A stretch of DNA of 64,000 bases from NCBI GenBank assembly GCA_030645235.1, contig JAUSMV010000030.1:434001-498000 (forward strand), in the 5' to 3' direction. Source of the DNA: Parvibaculum sp. GTDB taxonomy: Bacteria; Pseudomonadota; Alphaproteobacteria; Parvibaculales; Parvibaculaceae. The position numbers and the translations under genes are program-made. Below the pieces are notes generated by a model. The model searched no databases and was not told the DNA's origin. It saw nothing but the letters and a program-made list of their open reading frames with translations. Positions 23,914-32,871 of this stretch are shown here, one piece after another (position 1 is the first letter of the stretch; every line of letters begins with the position of its first letter).

Positions 23914-26900
23914 ATGTGGATTTCAGATATTTCCATTCGGCGGCCTGTTTTCGCCGTGATGATTATTATGGCATTTGTGGTGCTTGGCTGGATTTCGCTC
24001 GGGCGATTGGGCGTTGACCTTTTCCCCAAGGTTGAGTTTCCGATTGTTTCCGTTTCCACGACGCTCGACGGCGCATCGCCTGACGCAACCGAAAGCGATC
24101 TCACCGACCCGATCGAAGAAGAGGTGAATACGACATCGGGCATCGACAACCTGATCTCAGTGAGTGCCGAGGGCGTGAGCCAGGTGTCGATTCAGTATGA
24201 ACTCTCCGAGGATGTGAACACCAAAGCGCAGGACGTGCGCGACAAGGTTGCCCGCGCCCGCGCCAATCTGCCGGATGACGCAAAGCAATCCATCGTCGAA
24301 AAACTCGATCCTGACGCGCAGCCGATCATGACCGTGATGATCGCGGGCGATATGCCGATCAAAGACCTCACGCATTTTGCCGACAAGACCGTCAAAGAAA
24401 ACCTGCAACGTATTGCCGGTGTCGGCTCGATCACCATTGTCGGCGGGCGCGACCGCGAAGTGCGCATCTGGCTTGATGCTGACAAGATGCGCTCCTATGC
24501 CATCACCGCTGACGATGTGACGGCAGCGATCCGGCGCGAACATGCCGACATTCCCGGCGGTAAGCTCGATACGCCCGGTCGCCTGACCGAATTTTCAGTG
24601 AAGACCAAAGGCGAGGTTTCAACCGTCGATGGCTTTGGCGACATTATCGTCACGTTTCGCCCTGACGGTGCGCCAACGACAATCCGCGATGTGGCGATGA
24701 TTGAAGACGGTATGGCCGACGAAACGTCCTATGCCGATCTTGATGGCCAGCGCGGCGTGTCGCTGCAAATCCGCAAACAGTCGGGCCAAAATACGGTCGA
24801 AGTTGCGCGCGCTGTGCGCGAGGCTGTGGCTGACCTGCAGAGGCTCTCACCGGATGGCGTCAGCATGAAGATCGCACGCGACAGTGCGCTCTTTATTGAA
24901 GGCTCTGCTGAAGACGTTTTCGTTGATATCCAGATCGGTATTGCGCTTGTCGTGATGGTGACACTTGCCTTCCTGCTCTCGATGCGCGCGACAATGATCG
25001 TCGCCATTGCGATGCCAACATCACTTATCTCAACCTTCTTTGCGTTCTATGTCGCCGACTTCACCATCAACATGATGACGCTGATGGCGCTCTCCATGGC
25101 GGTGGGCCTGCTCGTTGACGACGCCATTGTGGTGCTCGAAAGTATTTACCGGAAACTCGAAGAAGGTTACTCACCGATGGAAGCGGCCTCGCTCGGCACG
25201 CAAGAGGTGGGGCTTGCCGTGCTCGCTGCCACTCTGTCGGTTTGTGCCGTGTTTGTGCCGATCGCCTTCATGGATGGCATTGTCGGACGTTTCTTCTATC
25301 AATACGGGCTCGCGATCACCTTCTCGGTGCTCGTCTCGCTCCTCGTATCGCTGACGCTGACGCCGATGTTGTCGTCACGCATGCTCAAGGCGCATGACCA
25401 CGATCAGGCCAACATGAATCGTGTGGCGCGGTTCTTCGCGCAGTCTTATGACAAGATTGATGCGGGTTACGGACGCTTGCTGACCGTTGCTCTTAATTGG
25501 CGCTGGTCGGTGATGGGGTTGGCGCTGCTCACCATTGTTATCGGTGTCATGGTGGCACGCACGCTGCCGTCCGCTTTTGACAGCCGCGCCGACCGCTCGG
25601 AGTTTCTCGCCAATATCGAATTGCCACTAGGCGTAGGTCTCAGCGAAACACAGCAGGTGGCAGAGCGGATTTCCATTGCGCTCAGAAAAGTTGAACATAT
25701 CAAAACAGTGTTTTTCACCGTGGGCGACGGCGCACAGAAAAACGCCAATGAAGCAGCTTTCTATATCGGCATGACGGCCAAGAAAGATCGGGATGTGAAC
25801 TTCCAAAAGATCATGGCGGAAGCACGTCAAGCGATGATTGCGGCTGCGCCTGAAGTAAAGCATATGTCGGTCTCTGACGTGCCATGGATTTCGGGTGGTG
25901 GATTTGGCGCTTATCAAATCAACTATGCGATCAGCGGGCCGGACCTTGCCGTGCTCGAAGAAAAAGCCAATGACGTAATCGCCAGGTTGCGGGCGGACCC
26001 GCTCTATTCAGACGTCAAATCAAGCTATGATAGCGGCAAGCCGGAACTTCAGGTGCGTGTGAACCGCGACCGTGCGGCAGACCTCGGCATTCCGGTGCGT
26101 GCGCTTGCGGAAACCGTGCGCACGATGGTAGGCGGCGTCAAAGCCGGGTCGTTTGAAGAATATGGTCAGCGCTACGATGTGCGTGTACGCCTTGCCGAGG
26201 ATCAGCGCGACGACATTGCCAAGCTTTCGCTCATTCAGGTGCGCGGACCCGGTGGGCAACTCATCGACATTACCAATGTGGCGAGCTTTGACGTGGCGTC
26301 CGGCCCTGCCAAAATTGAACGGCAGAACCGCTCACGCCGCATTCAAATCCTTGCAAATATGGCGCCCGGCGTTTCGCTCGGACCCGCCTCCGCACAGGTT
26401 GAAAAATATCTCGGCGCGCTGAATCTGGAGACGGGATATGTCTGGTCTGCCGAAGGTCAGGCCAAGAGCATGAAGGAATCGGCAGCAGCTATCGGCTTTG
26501 CCTTTCTGTTGGCGCTGACCGCGCTCTACATGATCCTTGCAAGCCAGTTCAACAGCTTCGCGCAGCCTGCCGTTATCATGCTGTCAGCGCCGCTGTCTTT
26601 TGTGGGTGCATTCATTTCGCTCAAGCTCTCCGGACTTGAGATGACGATGTTCACGCAGATCGGCCTTCTCGCGCTGATGGGCCTTGTGATGAAGAACGGT
26701 ATCCTGCTGGTGGACTACACAAACCAGCTGCGCGAAAAAGGGCTGCAACTCAAAGAGGCTTTGTTGCAAGCCGGCCCCGTGCGGCTGCGCCCCGTGCTGA
26801 TGACGCAGATCGCCACGATTTGCGGCATGATCCCCATCGCCATCTCGACGAGCCAGGGCGCAGAAATGCGCAACGCCATGGCTTTCGTGGCCATTGGCGG

Positions 26901-27084
26901 GCTGATCTCATCGACGGCGCTCACACTCGTTGTGGTGCCGGTCGCTTATCTGCTGCTTGAAAGCGCCCACCAACGCACCAGCAGCGGCATTTTGCGGGCA
27001 CGGATATGGCTCGCCGGACGGGGTATCGGCACTATGCCGGAGGGCGACACACCGGCTCACCCGCTGCCAAATTCAGGCGATTAG
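23914..27084 (+). CDS. RND efflux pump inner membrane subunit (AcrB/MexF-like)
   Basis: The 1056-residue protein has the 12-helix RND plan with two large periplasmic loops. It begins MWISDISIRRPVFAVMIIMAF, and the proton-relay Asp402-Asp403 sit in LLVDDAIVVLESIYRKLEEG, matching Asp407/408 of AcrB. The second half has LIGLLALMGLVMKNGILLVDY-like sequence and ends with a short polar tail. It uses the proton gradient to export hydrophobic compounds. GAGGA lies eight bases before the ATG; the adaptor gene ends 36 bases upstream. No outer-membrane TolC-type gene is present, so the pump must borrow one. Confidence 0.93.
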   Translation: MWISDISIRRPVFAVMIIMAFVVLGWISLGRLGVDLFPKVEFPIVSVSTTLDGASPDATESDLTDPIEEEVNTTSGIDNLISVSAEGVSQVSIQYELSEDVNTKAQDVRDKVARARANLPDDAKQSIVEKLDPDAQPIMTVMIAGDMPIKDLTHFADKTVKENLQRIAGVGSITIVGGRDREVRIWLDADKMRSYAITADDVTAAIRREHADIPGGKLDTPGRLTEFSVKTKGEVSTVDGFGDIIVTFRPDGAPTTIRDVAMIEDGMADETSYADLDGQRGVSLQIRKQSGQNTVEVARAVREAVADLQRLSPDGVSMKIARDSALFIEGSAEDVFVDIQIGIALVVMVTLAFLLSMRATMIVAIAMPTSLISTFFAFYVADFTINMMTLMALSMAVGLLVDDAIVVLESIYRKLEEGYSPMEAASLGTQEVGLAVLAATLSVCAVFVPIAFMDGIVGRFFYQYGLAITFSVLVSLLVSLTLTPMLSSRMLKAHDHDQANMNRVARFFAQSYDKIDAGYGRLLTVALNWRWSVMGLALLTIVIGVMVARTLPSAFDSRADRSEFLANIELPLGVGLSETQQVAERISIALRKVEHIKTVFFTVGDGAQKNANEAAFYIGMTAKKDRDVNFQKIMAEARQAMIAAAPEVKHMSVSDVPWISGGGFGAYQINYAISGPDLAVLEEKANDVIARLRADPLYSDVKSSYDSGKPELQVRVNRDRAADLGIPVRALAETVRTMVGGVKAGSFEEYGQRYDVRVRLAEDQRDDIAKLSLIQVRGPGGQLIDITNVASFDVASGPAKIERQNRSRRIQILANMAPGVSLGPASAQVEKYLGALNLETGYVWSAEGQAKSMKESAAAIGFAFLLALTALYMILASQFNSFAQPAVIMLSAPLSFVGAFISLKLSGLEMTMFTQIGLLALMGLVMKNGILLVDYTNQLREKGLQLKEALLQAGPVRLRPVLMTQIATICGMIPIAISTSQGAEMRNAMAFVAIGGLISSTALTLVVVPVAYLLLESAHQRTSSGILRARIWLAGRGIGTMPEGDTPAHPLPNSGD

Positions 27085-27201
27085 CTGCATTTTGCGGGCG
27101 ATTAACCTTGGGTCCGGCCAAAGCTTAATCTCCCGCTAACCGCCTCCACGACATACTGACACCCTTGGACAGATCACTTTCTCTTTGGGCAGTCACCGGG
27201 C

Positions 27202-27741
27202 ATGGCTAAAGCAGTCTTTCATAAGAATCAGCGTGTTTTTGTGCGTCCCGTGGGGACATGGGCCGTCATCGAACGCGTCGTGCCGCAATGGGTGAAGGAT
27301 GTACCTGAGCCGTTGCGCGTCTTCTACGATGTAGGACTTGGCCGTGACTTTGTGGCGACAGAGCTCCAGACTGAAGAAAGCACGACGCTCACGCAGATCG
27401 ATCCGACGCTTGAACAATGGCATGTGGTGCGGGCGCAGAATAAATGGCGCTCGGCAGAAGAATGCTCGAGCCACCCCTATCCCGGCACGTTCCCCGTCAT
27501 CATGACCAACACGCAAGAAGGCGGCGGCTGGCGCGTGCCCGGCACAGAATATGACTTCGCGCCAGAACGCATTGAGCTTCAGGCCCGCATCATGGCGTCA
27601 GGTCCGCAGTTCATGGGATTGCTGCGTCGTCTTGTGGACTATGCAACGTCCAATCCTGAAAACCTGCCCAACGAGTTGATGGAACTGGCGCAGGACGCCG
27701 AGACGTCCCTCAAGCAGATTATGATTGTTAATCCCGCGTAA
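27202..27741 (+). CDS. Conserved protein of unknown function, 179 residues
   Basis: The soluble protein starts MAKAVFHKNQRVFVRPVGTWAVIERVVP and contains DVGLGRDFVATELQ and EQWHVVRAQNKWRSAEECSSHPYPGTFPVIMT, a style seen in alphaproteobacterial hypothetical proteins. It has no membrane segment or export signal and no catalytic motif I can name. Codon use matches the neighbours, so it is real. It lies between the RND pump and pepN on the same strand with gaps over 100 bp on both sides, so it is probably monocistronic. Confidence 0.75.
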   Translation: MAKAVFHKNQRVFVRPVGTWAVIERVVPQWVKDVPEPLRVFYDVGLGRDFVATELQTEESTTLTQIDPTLEQWHVVRAQNKWRSAEECSSHPYPGTFPVIMTNTQEGGGWRVPGTEYDFAPERIELQARIMASGPQFMGLLRRLVDYATSNPENLPNELMELAQDAETSLKQIMIVNPA

Positions 27742-27829
27742 GAACTAACTTTCCGCAAAAAGCGCGGTTTCTCACCCCGCGATTTGCCGCCGCCTTAAAT
27801 TCGGCATATCACACAAGCATATATATTCT

Positions 27830-27841
27830 GACCGGCCGGTC
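27830..27841. promoter_or_regulatory. Perfect 12-bp palindrome upstream of pepN
   Basis: GACCGGCCGGTC lies directly after a TATATT (27822-27827) and 47 bases before the pepN ATG. The arrangement suits a repressor site just downstream of a -10 element. The matching -35 element is weak. Confidence 0.35.
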
Positions 27842-27888
27842 CCGCCCCCCTTACCCTTCGGGACGCCGCGCATGAGGCTGCTTGTTCC

Positions 27889-30537
27889 ATGAGAGCTGAA
27901 GACCCCCGCCCGATCCTGCTGAGAGACTATACTCCGCCTGCTTTTCTGATCGATGATGTGCGCCTTGAGATCGAGCTTGATCCCAGCGCGACACGCGTGC
28001 GCTCGGTGATGAAGATGCGGCGCAATCCGGACGCCAACGGAGGCGGGCCGCTGGTGCTCGACGGGCAGAAGCTGACTCTTTCATCGGTGAAACTCAATAA
28101 TGAGACGCTGAGCAGCAATGCCTATCAGGTCGATAGCGAGCATCTGACTGTGCCGGAAACGCCGGATGGCACATTCACGCTTGAGACAGTGACGACATGC
28201 GGGCCGGAAGCCAACACGCAATTGTTGGGGCTTTATCTCTCCAGCAACATCTATTGCACGCAATGCGAGGCGGAGGGCTTTCGCCGCATTACCTATTATC
28301 CCGACCGCCCTGATGTGATGGCCGTGTTCACCACGCGGATCGTGGCGGATGAAAAAATCGCTTCGGTGTTGTTGTCGAACGGCAATCTGAAGGCGAGCGG
28401 CAAGCTGCCCGGTGGCAAGCATTTTGCCGAATGGCATGATCCCTACCCCAAGCCCGCTTATCTCTTTGCTCTGGTCGCAGGCAATCTCGCCCATGTGGAA
28501 GATTTTTTCACGACCGCATCGGGCCGCAAAGTGACACTGCGCATCTATGTCGAGCACGGCAATGAAGACCGTTGCGCCTATGCGATGGACGCGCTGAAAC
28601 GCTCAATGCGCTGGGACGAAGAAGCCTTTGGCCGCGAATATGATCTCGATATTTTTATGATCGTTGCGGTGAGCGCCTTCAATATGGGCGCGATGGAGAA
28701 TAAAGGTCTCAATGTCTTCAACGATAAATATATTCTGGCCCGACCTGACACGGCGACTGATGCGGACTACGCCTCCATCGAAGCGATCATCGCGCATGAA
28801 TATTTTCACAACTGGACCGGCAACCGCATCACCTGCCGCGATTGGTTTCAGCTTTGTCTGAAAGAAGGCCTGACGGTTTTCCGCGATCAGGAATTTACCG
28901 GCGACATGCGCTCGCGGCCCGTGAAGCGCATCGCCGATGTGCGTCTGTTGCGTAGCCATCAGTTCCCCGAAGATCAAGGACCACTGACACATCCGGTGCG
29001 GCCTGACAGCTATATTGAGATCAACAACTTCTACACGGCGACCGTCTATGAAAAAGGCGCGGAGCTTTGCCGCATGATTCATACACTGGCGGGGCCCAAG
29101 CGCTTTCGCAAAGGCATGGACCTTTATTTTGAACGTCATGATGGTGAAGCGGCGACGGTTGAAGATTTTCTCAGCGCCCTCGCTGACGGCGCGAAGCTTG
29201 ATCTGACGCAGTTTAAGCGTTGGTACTCACAAGCGGGCACGCCGGAAATTCTCACGTCTGGTCGCTATGATGCCGCGCGCGAAACCTACACGCTGAAGAT
29301 CAGCCAGATCTGCGCGCCGACGCCCGGGCAGAAACACAAAGAGCCGTTCCATATTCCGATTGCCGTGGGTCTTGTCGGGCCCGACGGCAAGGACATGATG
29401 TTGCAGCTCGATGGTGAAGATAGGCCCAAGGGCACAACGCGCGTGCTGAACCTCACAGAGCGCAGCGATACATTCCGCTTTCGCAATGTAACGGAGCGGC
29501 CTGTGCCATCGCTGTTGCGTGGCTTCACCGCACCCGTGACGCTGACCTCCAACATGAAAGAGCGCGACTGGGTGTTCCTGATGGGACATGACAGCGATCC
29601 GTTCAACCGCTGGGAAGCGGCGCAACGCTATGCCACGGGCCTGATGGTCTCGATGGTGCAAGCGGTGCAGACGGGCGGACGCCTGCGCAAGGGCGAGGCC
29701 TTTGCCGAGATGATGCGCGATATGCTGCGCTCGAAAAAATATGATCCGGATTTTGTCGCGCAGATGATCCAGCTGCCAGGTGAGCAGACGATTGCACAGA
29801 TCATTCGCGAGAATGTGGACGTTGATGCTATCCACGTTGCACGGGAGCATTTGCGCGTCGGTCTTGCCATGGCCTGCGAGAAGGAGCTGCGCGCGGCTTA
29901 CATGCGCTCCAAGATCGACGGGCCCTACAGCCCCGATGCCTCACATGCGGGACGGCGCGCGTTGCGCAATATCTGTCTTTCCTATCTCGCCGCCATTCCC
30001 GGCGACGCAGGCATCACGCTGGCCAAAACGCATTACCGCGACGCTGACAACATGACGGATCAGATCGCGGCGCTCGGCGTGCTCGCCAATATCGACTGCC
30101 CTGAACGCGTTGAGGTGCTGGCTCAGTTTTATGAGCAGTGGAAGGACGATCACCTTGTCATGGACAAGTGGCTGGCCATTCAGGCGACCTCGTCGCTGCC
30201 CGGTACGCTTGAGAATGTCTATAGCTTGTTGCGGCATCCCGCGTTTACCATACGGAATCCCAATAAAGTACGGGCGTTGATCACTAGTTTTGCCACGGGT
30301 AATCAGCTTCGCTTCCATGCAGGCGACGGAGCAGGCTATGCTCTGGTGGCGGACAAGGTGCTGGAGCTTGATGCGCTGAATCCGCAGGTTGCCGCCCGTT
30401 TGCTTGGTGCGTTCAAAAGCTGGCGGCAATTTGAGTCGAAGCGGCGCAAGCTGATGTCGCGGCACCTGTCGCGCATTGCCAGCGCTGAGGGCATATCGAG
30501 GGACGTGTTCGAAATTGCTACGAAAACGCTTGCCTAA
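27889..30537 (+). CDS. pepN: Aminopeptidase N (M1 metallopeptidase)
   Basis: The 882-residue enzyme removes N-terminal residues from peptides. The exopeptidase motif GAMEN is at residues 267-271 and the zinc site is H303EYFH307 with Glu326 downstream (LCLKEG). The N-terminal domain includes SSNIYCTQCEAEGFRRITYYPDRPDVM, typical of the proteobacterial PepN group, and the C-terminal half is the alpha-helical DUF3458 part. Length matches the E. coli enzyme (870). There is no signal peptide, so it acts in the cytoplasm. The start is the first ATG in the frame. Confidence 0.96.
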   Translation: MRAEDPRPILLRDYTPPAFLIDDVRLEIELDPSATRVRSVMKMRRNPDANGGGPLVLDGQKLTLSSVKLNNETLSSNAYQVDSEHLTVPETPDGTFTLETVTTCGPEANTQLLGLYLSSNIYCTQCEAEGFRRITYYPDRPDVMAVFTTRIVADEKIASVLLSNGNLKASGKLPGGKHFAEWHDPYPKPAYLFALVAGNLAHVEDFFTTASGRKVTLRIYVEHGNEDRCAYAMDALKRSMRWDEEAFGREYDLDIFMIVAVSAFNMGAMENKGLNVFNDKYILARPDTATDADYASIEAIIAHEYFHNWTGNRITCRDWFQLCLKEGLTVFRDQEFTGDMRSRPVKRIADVRLLRSHQFPEDQGPLTHPVRPDSYIEINNFYTATVYEKGAELCRMIHTLAGPKRFRKGMDLYFERHDGEAATVEDFLSALADGAKLDLTQFKRWYSQAGTPEILTSGRYDAARETYTLKISQICAPTPGQKHKEPFHIPIAVGLVGPDGKDMMLQLDGEDRPKGTTRVLNLTERSDTFRFRNVTERPVPSLLRGFTAPVTLTSNMKERDWVFLMGHDSDPFNRWEAAQRYATGLMVSMVQAVQTGGRLRKGEAFAEMMRDMLRSKKYDPDFVAQMIQLPGEQTIAQIIRENVDVDAIHVAREHLRVGLAMACEKELRAAYMRSKIDGPYSPDASHAGRRALRNICLSYLAAIPGDAGITLAKTHYRDADNMTDQIAALGVLANIDCPERVEVLAQFYEQWKDDHLVMDKWLAIQATSSLPGTLENVYSLLRHPAFTIRNPNKVRALITSFATGNQLRFHAGDGAGYALVADKVLELDALNPQVAARLLGAFKSWRQFESKRRKLMSRHLSRIASAEGISRDVFEIATKTLA

Positions 30538-30560
30538 AGCCAATCACGTTTTCGGCACGA

Positions 30561-32645
30561 ATGAATCCTGATGATGATCTGATGAGTGAGTCTGAAATGC
30601 ATCGGATACCAAAAAGCGACGGTGACGCTTCGGCAAATGTTCAGAGCACGCTGGACAAAGGCCGGACCACCTCCAATCATCGGATTTCCTTCGGTGATTC
30701 GGGTGGGTCGGGTGCTGAACGGGCGTTTCGTCGTCCGATGCCCGCACCGCTCGATCCGAGCAGGGCCGAACATGGCCGGAGCAGTCAAGACGAGGCGGAG
30801 CTACATCTGCCTCATGTGGTGAGTATGAGTATTCCTGAAGTGGGCAACCGGGCAGAATCGCTCGCCTGGCAGCAACGCGAGTCTGAGCGCAAGCGGTCGC
30901 TTTTTTCAGCGACCCTGATCACGCGCGCGACGCTCATCATCACCGGCCTCGCTCTTTTCGGCGTCACCGGCGCCATCTATATGCAGGACGGTCTGTCGCG
31001 CGGACTTGCTTTTGCCGCGTTCCTCTCGGTCGGCTATGTCGCGCTCGCCACCGTGCTTGTGGGTCTGCGGGAAAGTAAAGCGGATGCCGAGGCGGCACTC
31101 GTTGAAAACCAGTTGCGCTTCGACATGGCCTTTGCCGGCGCGCGTTGCGGCATCTGGGACTGGGACCTCACGGCCAACCGCGTCTATTGGTCGTCGGCCA
31201 TGTTCGACATGCTGGGACTGCGCCAGCCGTCGAAGCGTCTCTCGCCCAATGAGATCAAACAACTCGCGCATCCTGACGACATTGGCGCGATTGACGATAT
31301 TATCGGCGCAGCGTCGCGCCCGACGCGTTCTTACGACACGGCCTTCCGTCTGCGCCATGCGGATGGCGGCTGGGTCTGGGTGCGCGCCAAGGGTCAGGTC
31401 TGGGGCGGCGGGCGCATCTCCGGCGAGCGGCTTGTCGGCATCACCATCGACATCACCGAACAGAAACGGGCCGAAGCGCGCGAGCATGGCGCGAACGACC
31501 GGTTGCGCGACGCTATTGAAAGCATCGGTGAAGCCTTTGCGTTGTGGGACGCTGACAACAAGCTCGTAACAGCGAACAGCAAATTCATTGAATTTCTGCA
31601 AGTGCCGCATGGCAGCATCTATGAAGGCTCGACGCTGGAAGATGTGATGACGCAAGCGGGCATCGGCTCTGATTGGCCGCGCGCAGGCGGACTTGAAGAA
31701 AGCGTTTGGGAAATCCGTTTGCCCGGCGGTCGCTGGTTACAGATCAGCGAGAGGCCGACAAGTGAAGGCGGGCACGTCAATGTCGGCACTGATATCACCG
31801 CGATCAAGGTGCAGGAATCTGCGCTGACCACCAACAAATCGGCGCTGGAAAAAACGGTGCGCGATCTCGAAGCATCGCGTCTGAAGCTGCAACATCAGGC
31901 GCGTCAGCTTGTCGATCTCGCTGAAAAATACGCCGCAGAAAAGACGCGCGCCGAAAGCGCCAATCGCTCGAAGTCTGAATTCCTCGCCAATATGAGCCAT
32001 GAATTGCGCACGCCGCTGAACGCGATCATCGGCTTTTCGGAAATCATGGAAGGCGCGATGTTCGGGCCGCTCGGCTCGCCGAAATATTCTGAATACGCGC
32101 ATGATATTAATTCGAGCGGTCAGCATCTGCTCGAACTCATCAACGACATTCTGGATATGTCGAAGATCGAAGCCGGTCGCATGACGCTGGAAAAACAGCC
32201 GACCGATCTTGCCAAGGTGATCGACGAAAGCCTGCGTCTCGTCTCGGGCCGCGCGGAAATCGCTGCTGTCAAAGTCATCAACAGTGCGCGCGCGATGCCG
32301 ATGATCGACGCCGACAAGCGCGCGATCAAGCAGGTGTTGCTGAACCTTATGTCCAACGCCATCAAGTTCACACCGGCGGGCGGCGACATCCGCATTGAAA
32401 CCACGGCGAACGAGACACAAGTGACCATCGCTGTTGTCGATACAGGCATCGGCATTCCCGCTCATGCGCTGCCGAAAATCGGTCGTCCGTTTGAACAGGT
32501 GGAAAGCCAGCATTCCAAGAAGCACAAGGGCACGGGGCTTGGCCTAGCGCTGTCGCGTTCACTCGTGGAGATGCATGGCGGTACGCTGAAAATCGAAAGC
32601 ACCGAGGGCGTCGGGACACGCGTGACGATCGCGCTGCCGGTCTGA
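30561..32645 (+). CDS. PAS-domain sensor histidine kinase, DivJ/PleC type
   Basis: The 694-residue protein has a polar N-terminus of about 110 residues, two membrane helices (about 116-137 and 142-163), two PAS domains (about 185-295 and 310-405), a coiled coil, a HisKA domain with phospho-acceptor His480 in ANMSHELRTPLNAIIGFSEI, and an HATPase domain with GTGLGLALSRSLVEMHGG near the end. The block FGPLGSPKYSEYAHDINSSG after the His is typical of alphaproteobacterial cell-cycle kinases. No response regulator is adjacent. A near-copy of its last 32 codons lies at 35918-36016. Confidence 0.92.
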   Translation: MNPDDDLMSESEMHRIPKSDGDASANVQSTLDKGRTTSNHRISFGDSGGSGAERAFRRPMPAPLDPSRAEHGRSSQDEAELHLPHVVSMSIPEVGNRAESLAWQQRESERKRSLFSATLITRATLIITGLALFGVTGAIYMQDGLSRGLAFAAFLSVGYVALATVLVGLRESKADAEAALVENQLRFDMAFAGARCGIWDWDLTANRVYWSSAMFDMLGLRQPSKRLSPNEIKQLAHPDDIGAIDDIIGAASRPTRSYDTAFRLRHADGGWVWVRAKGQVWGGGRISGERLVGITIDITEQKRAEAREHGANDRLRDAIESIGEAFALWDADNKLVTANSKFIEFLQVPHGSIYEGSTLEDVMTQAGIGSDWPRAGGLEESVWEIRLPGGRWLQISERPTSEGGHVNVGTDITAIKVQESALTTNKSALEKTVRDLEASRLKLQHQARQLVDLAEKYAAEKTRAESANRSKSEFLANMSHELRTPLNAIIGFSEIMEGAMFGPLGSPKYSEYAHDINSSGQHLLELINDILDMSKIEAGRMTLEKQPTDLAKVIDESLRLVSGRAEIAAVKVINSARAMPMIDADKRAIKQVLLNLMSNAIKFTPAGGDIRIETTANETQVTIAVVDTGIGIPAHALPKIGRPFEQVESQHSKKHKGTGLGLALSRSLVEMHGGTLKIESTEGVGTRVTIALPV

Positions 32646-32871
32646 CGCTTCCTTCTCCACCGCCCTGCCATCCCAGCGCTGATTTTCCGTGTCATGATTC
32701 CATCGCCAAAGAGCGCGCGGGTGATTTTGTGCGTGGCAAGATGGATACAGGCCTGCATCGATCCGAGAAGCACCCAAAAAAAAATCAGCAATTCGACCGC
32801 CCCGTCCTCTAGAAAAAATGTGTTTGTGAATTGCCACTGATCCGTCAGCGGCATAACGGGGCTGAGTTCAA

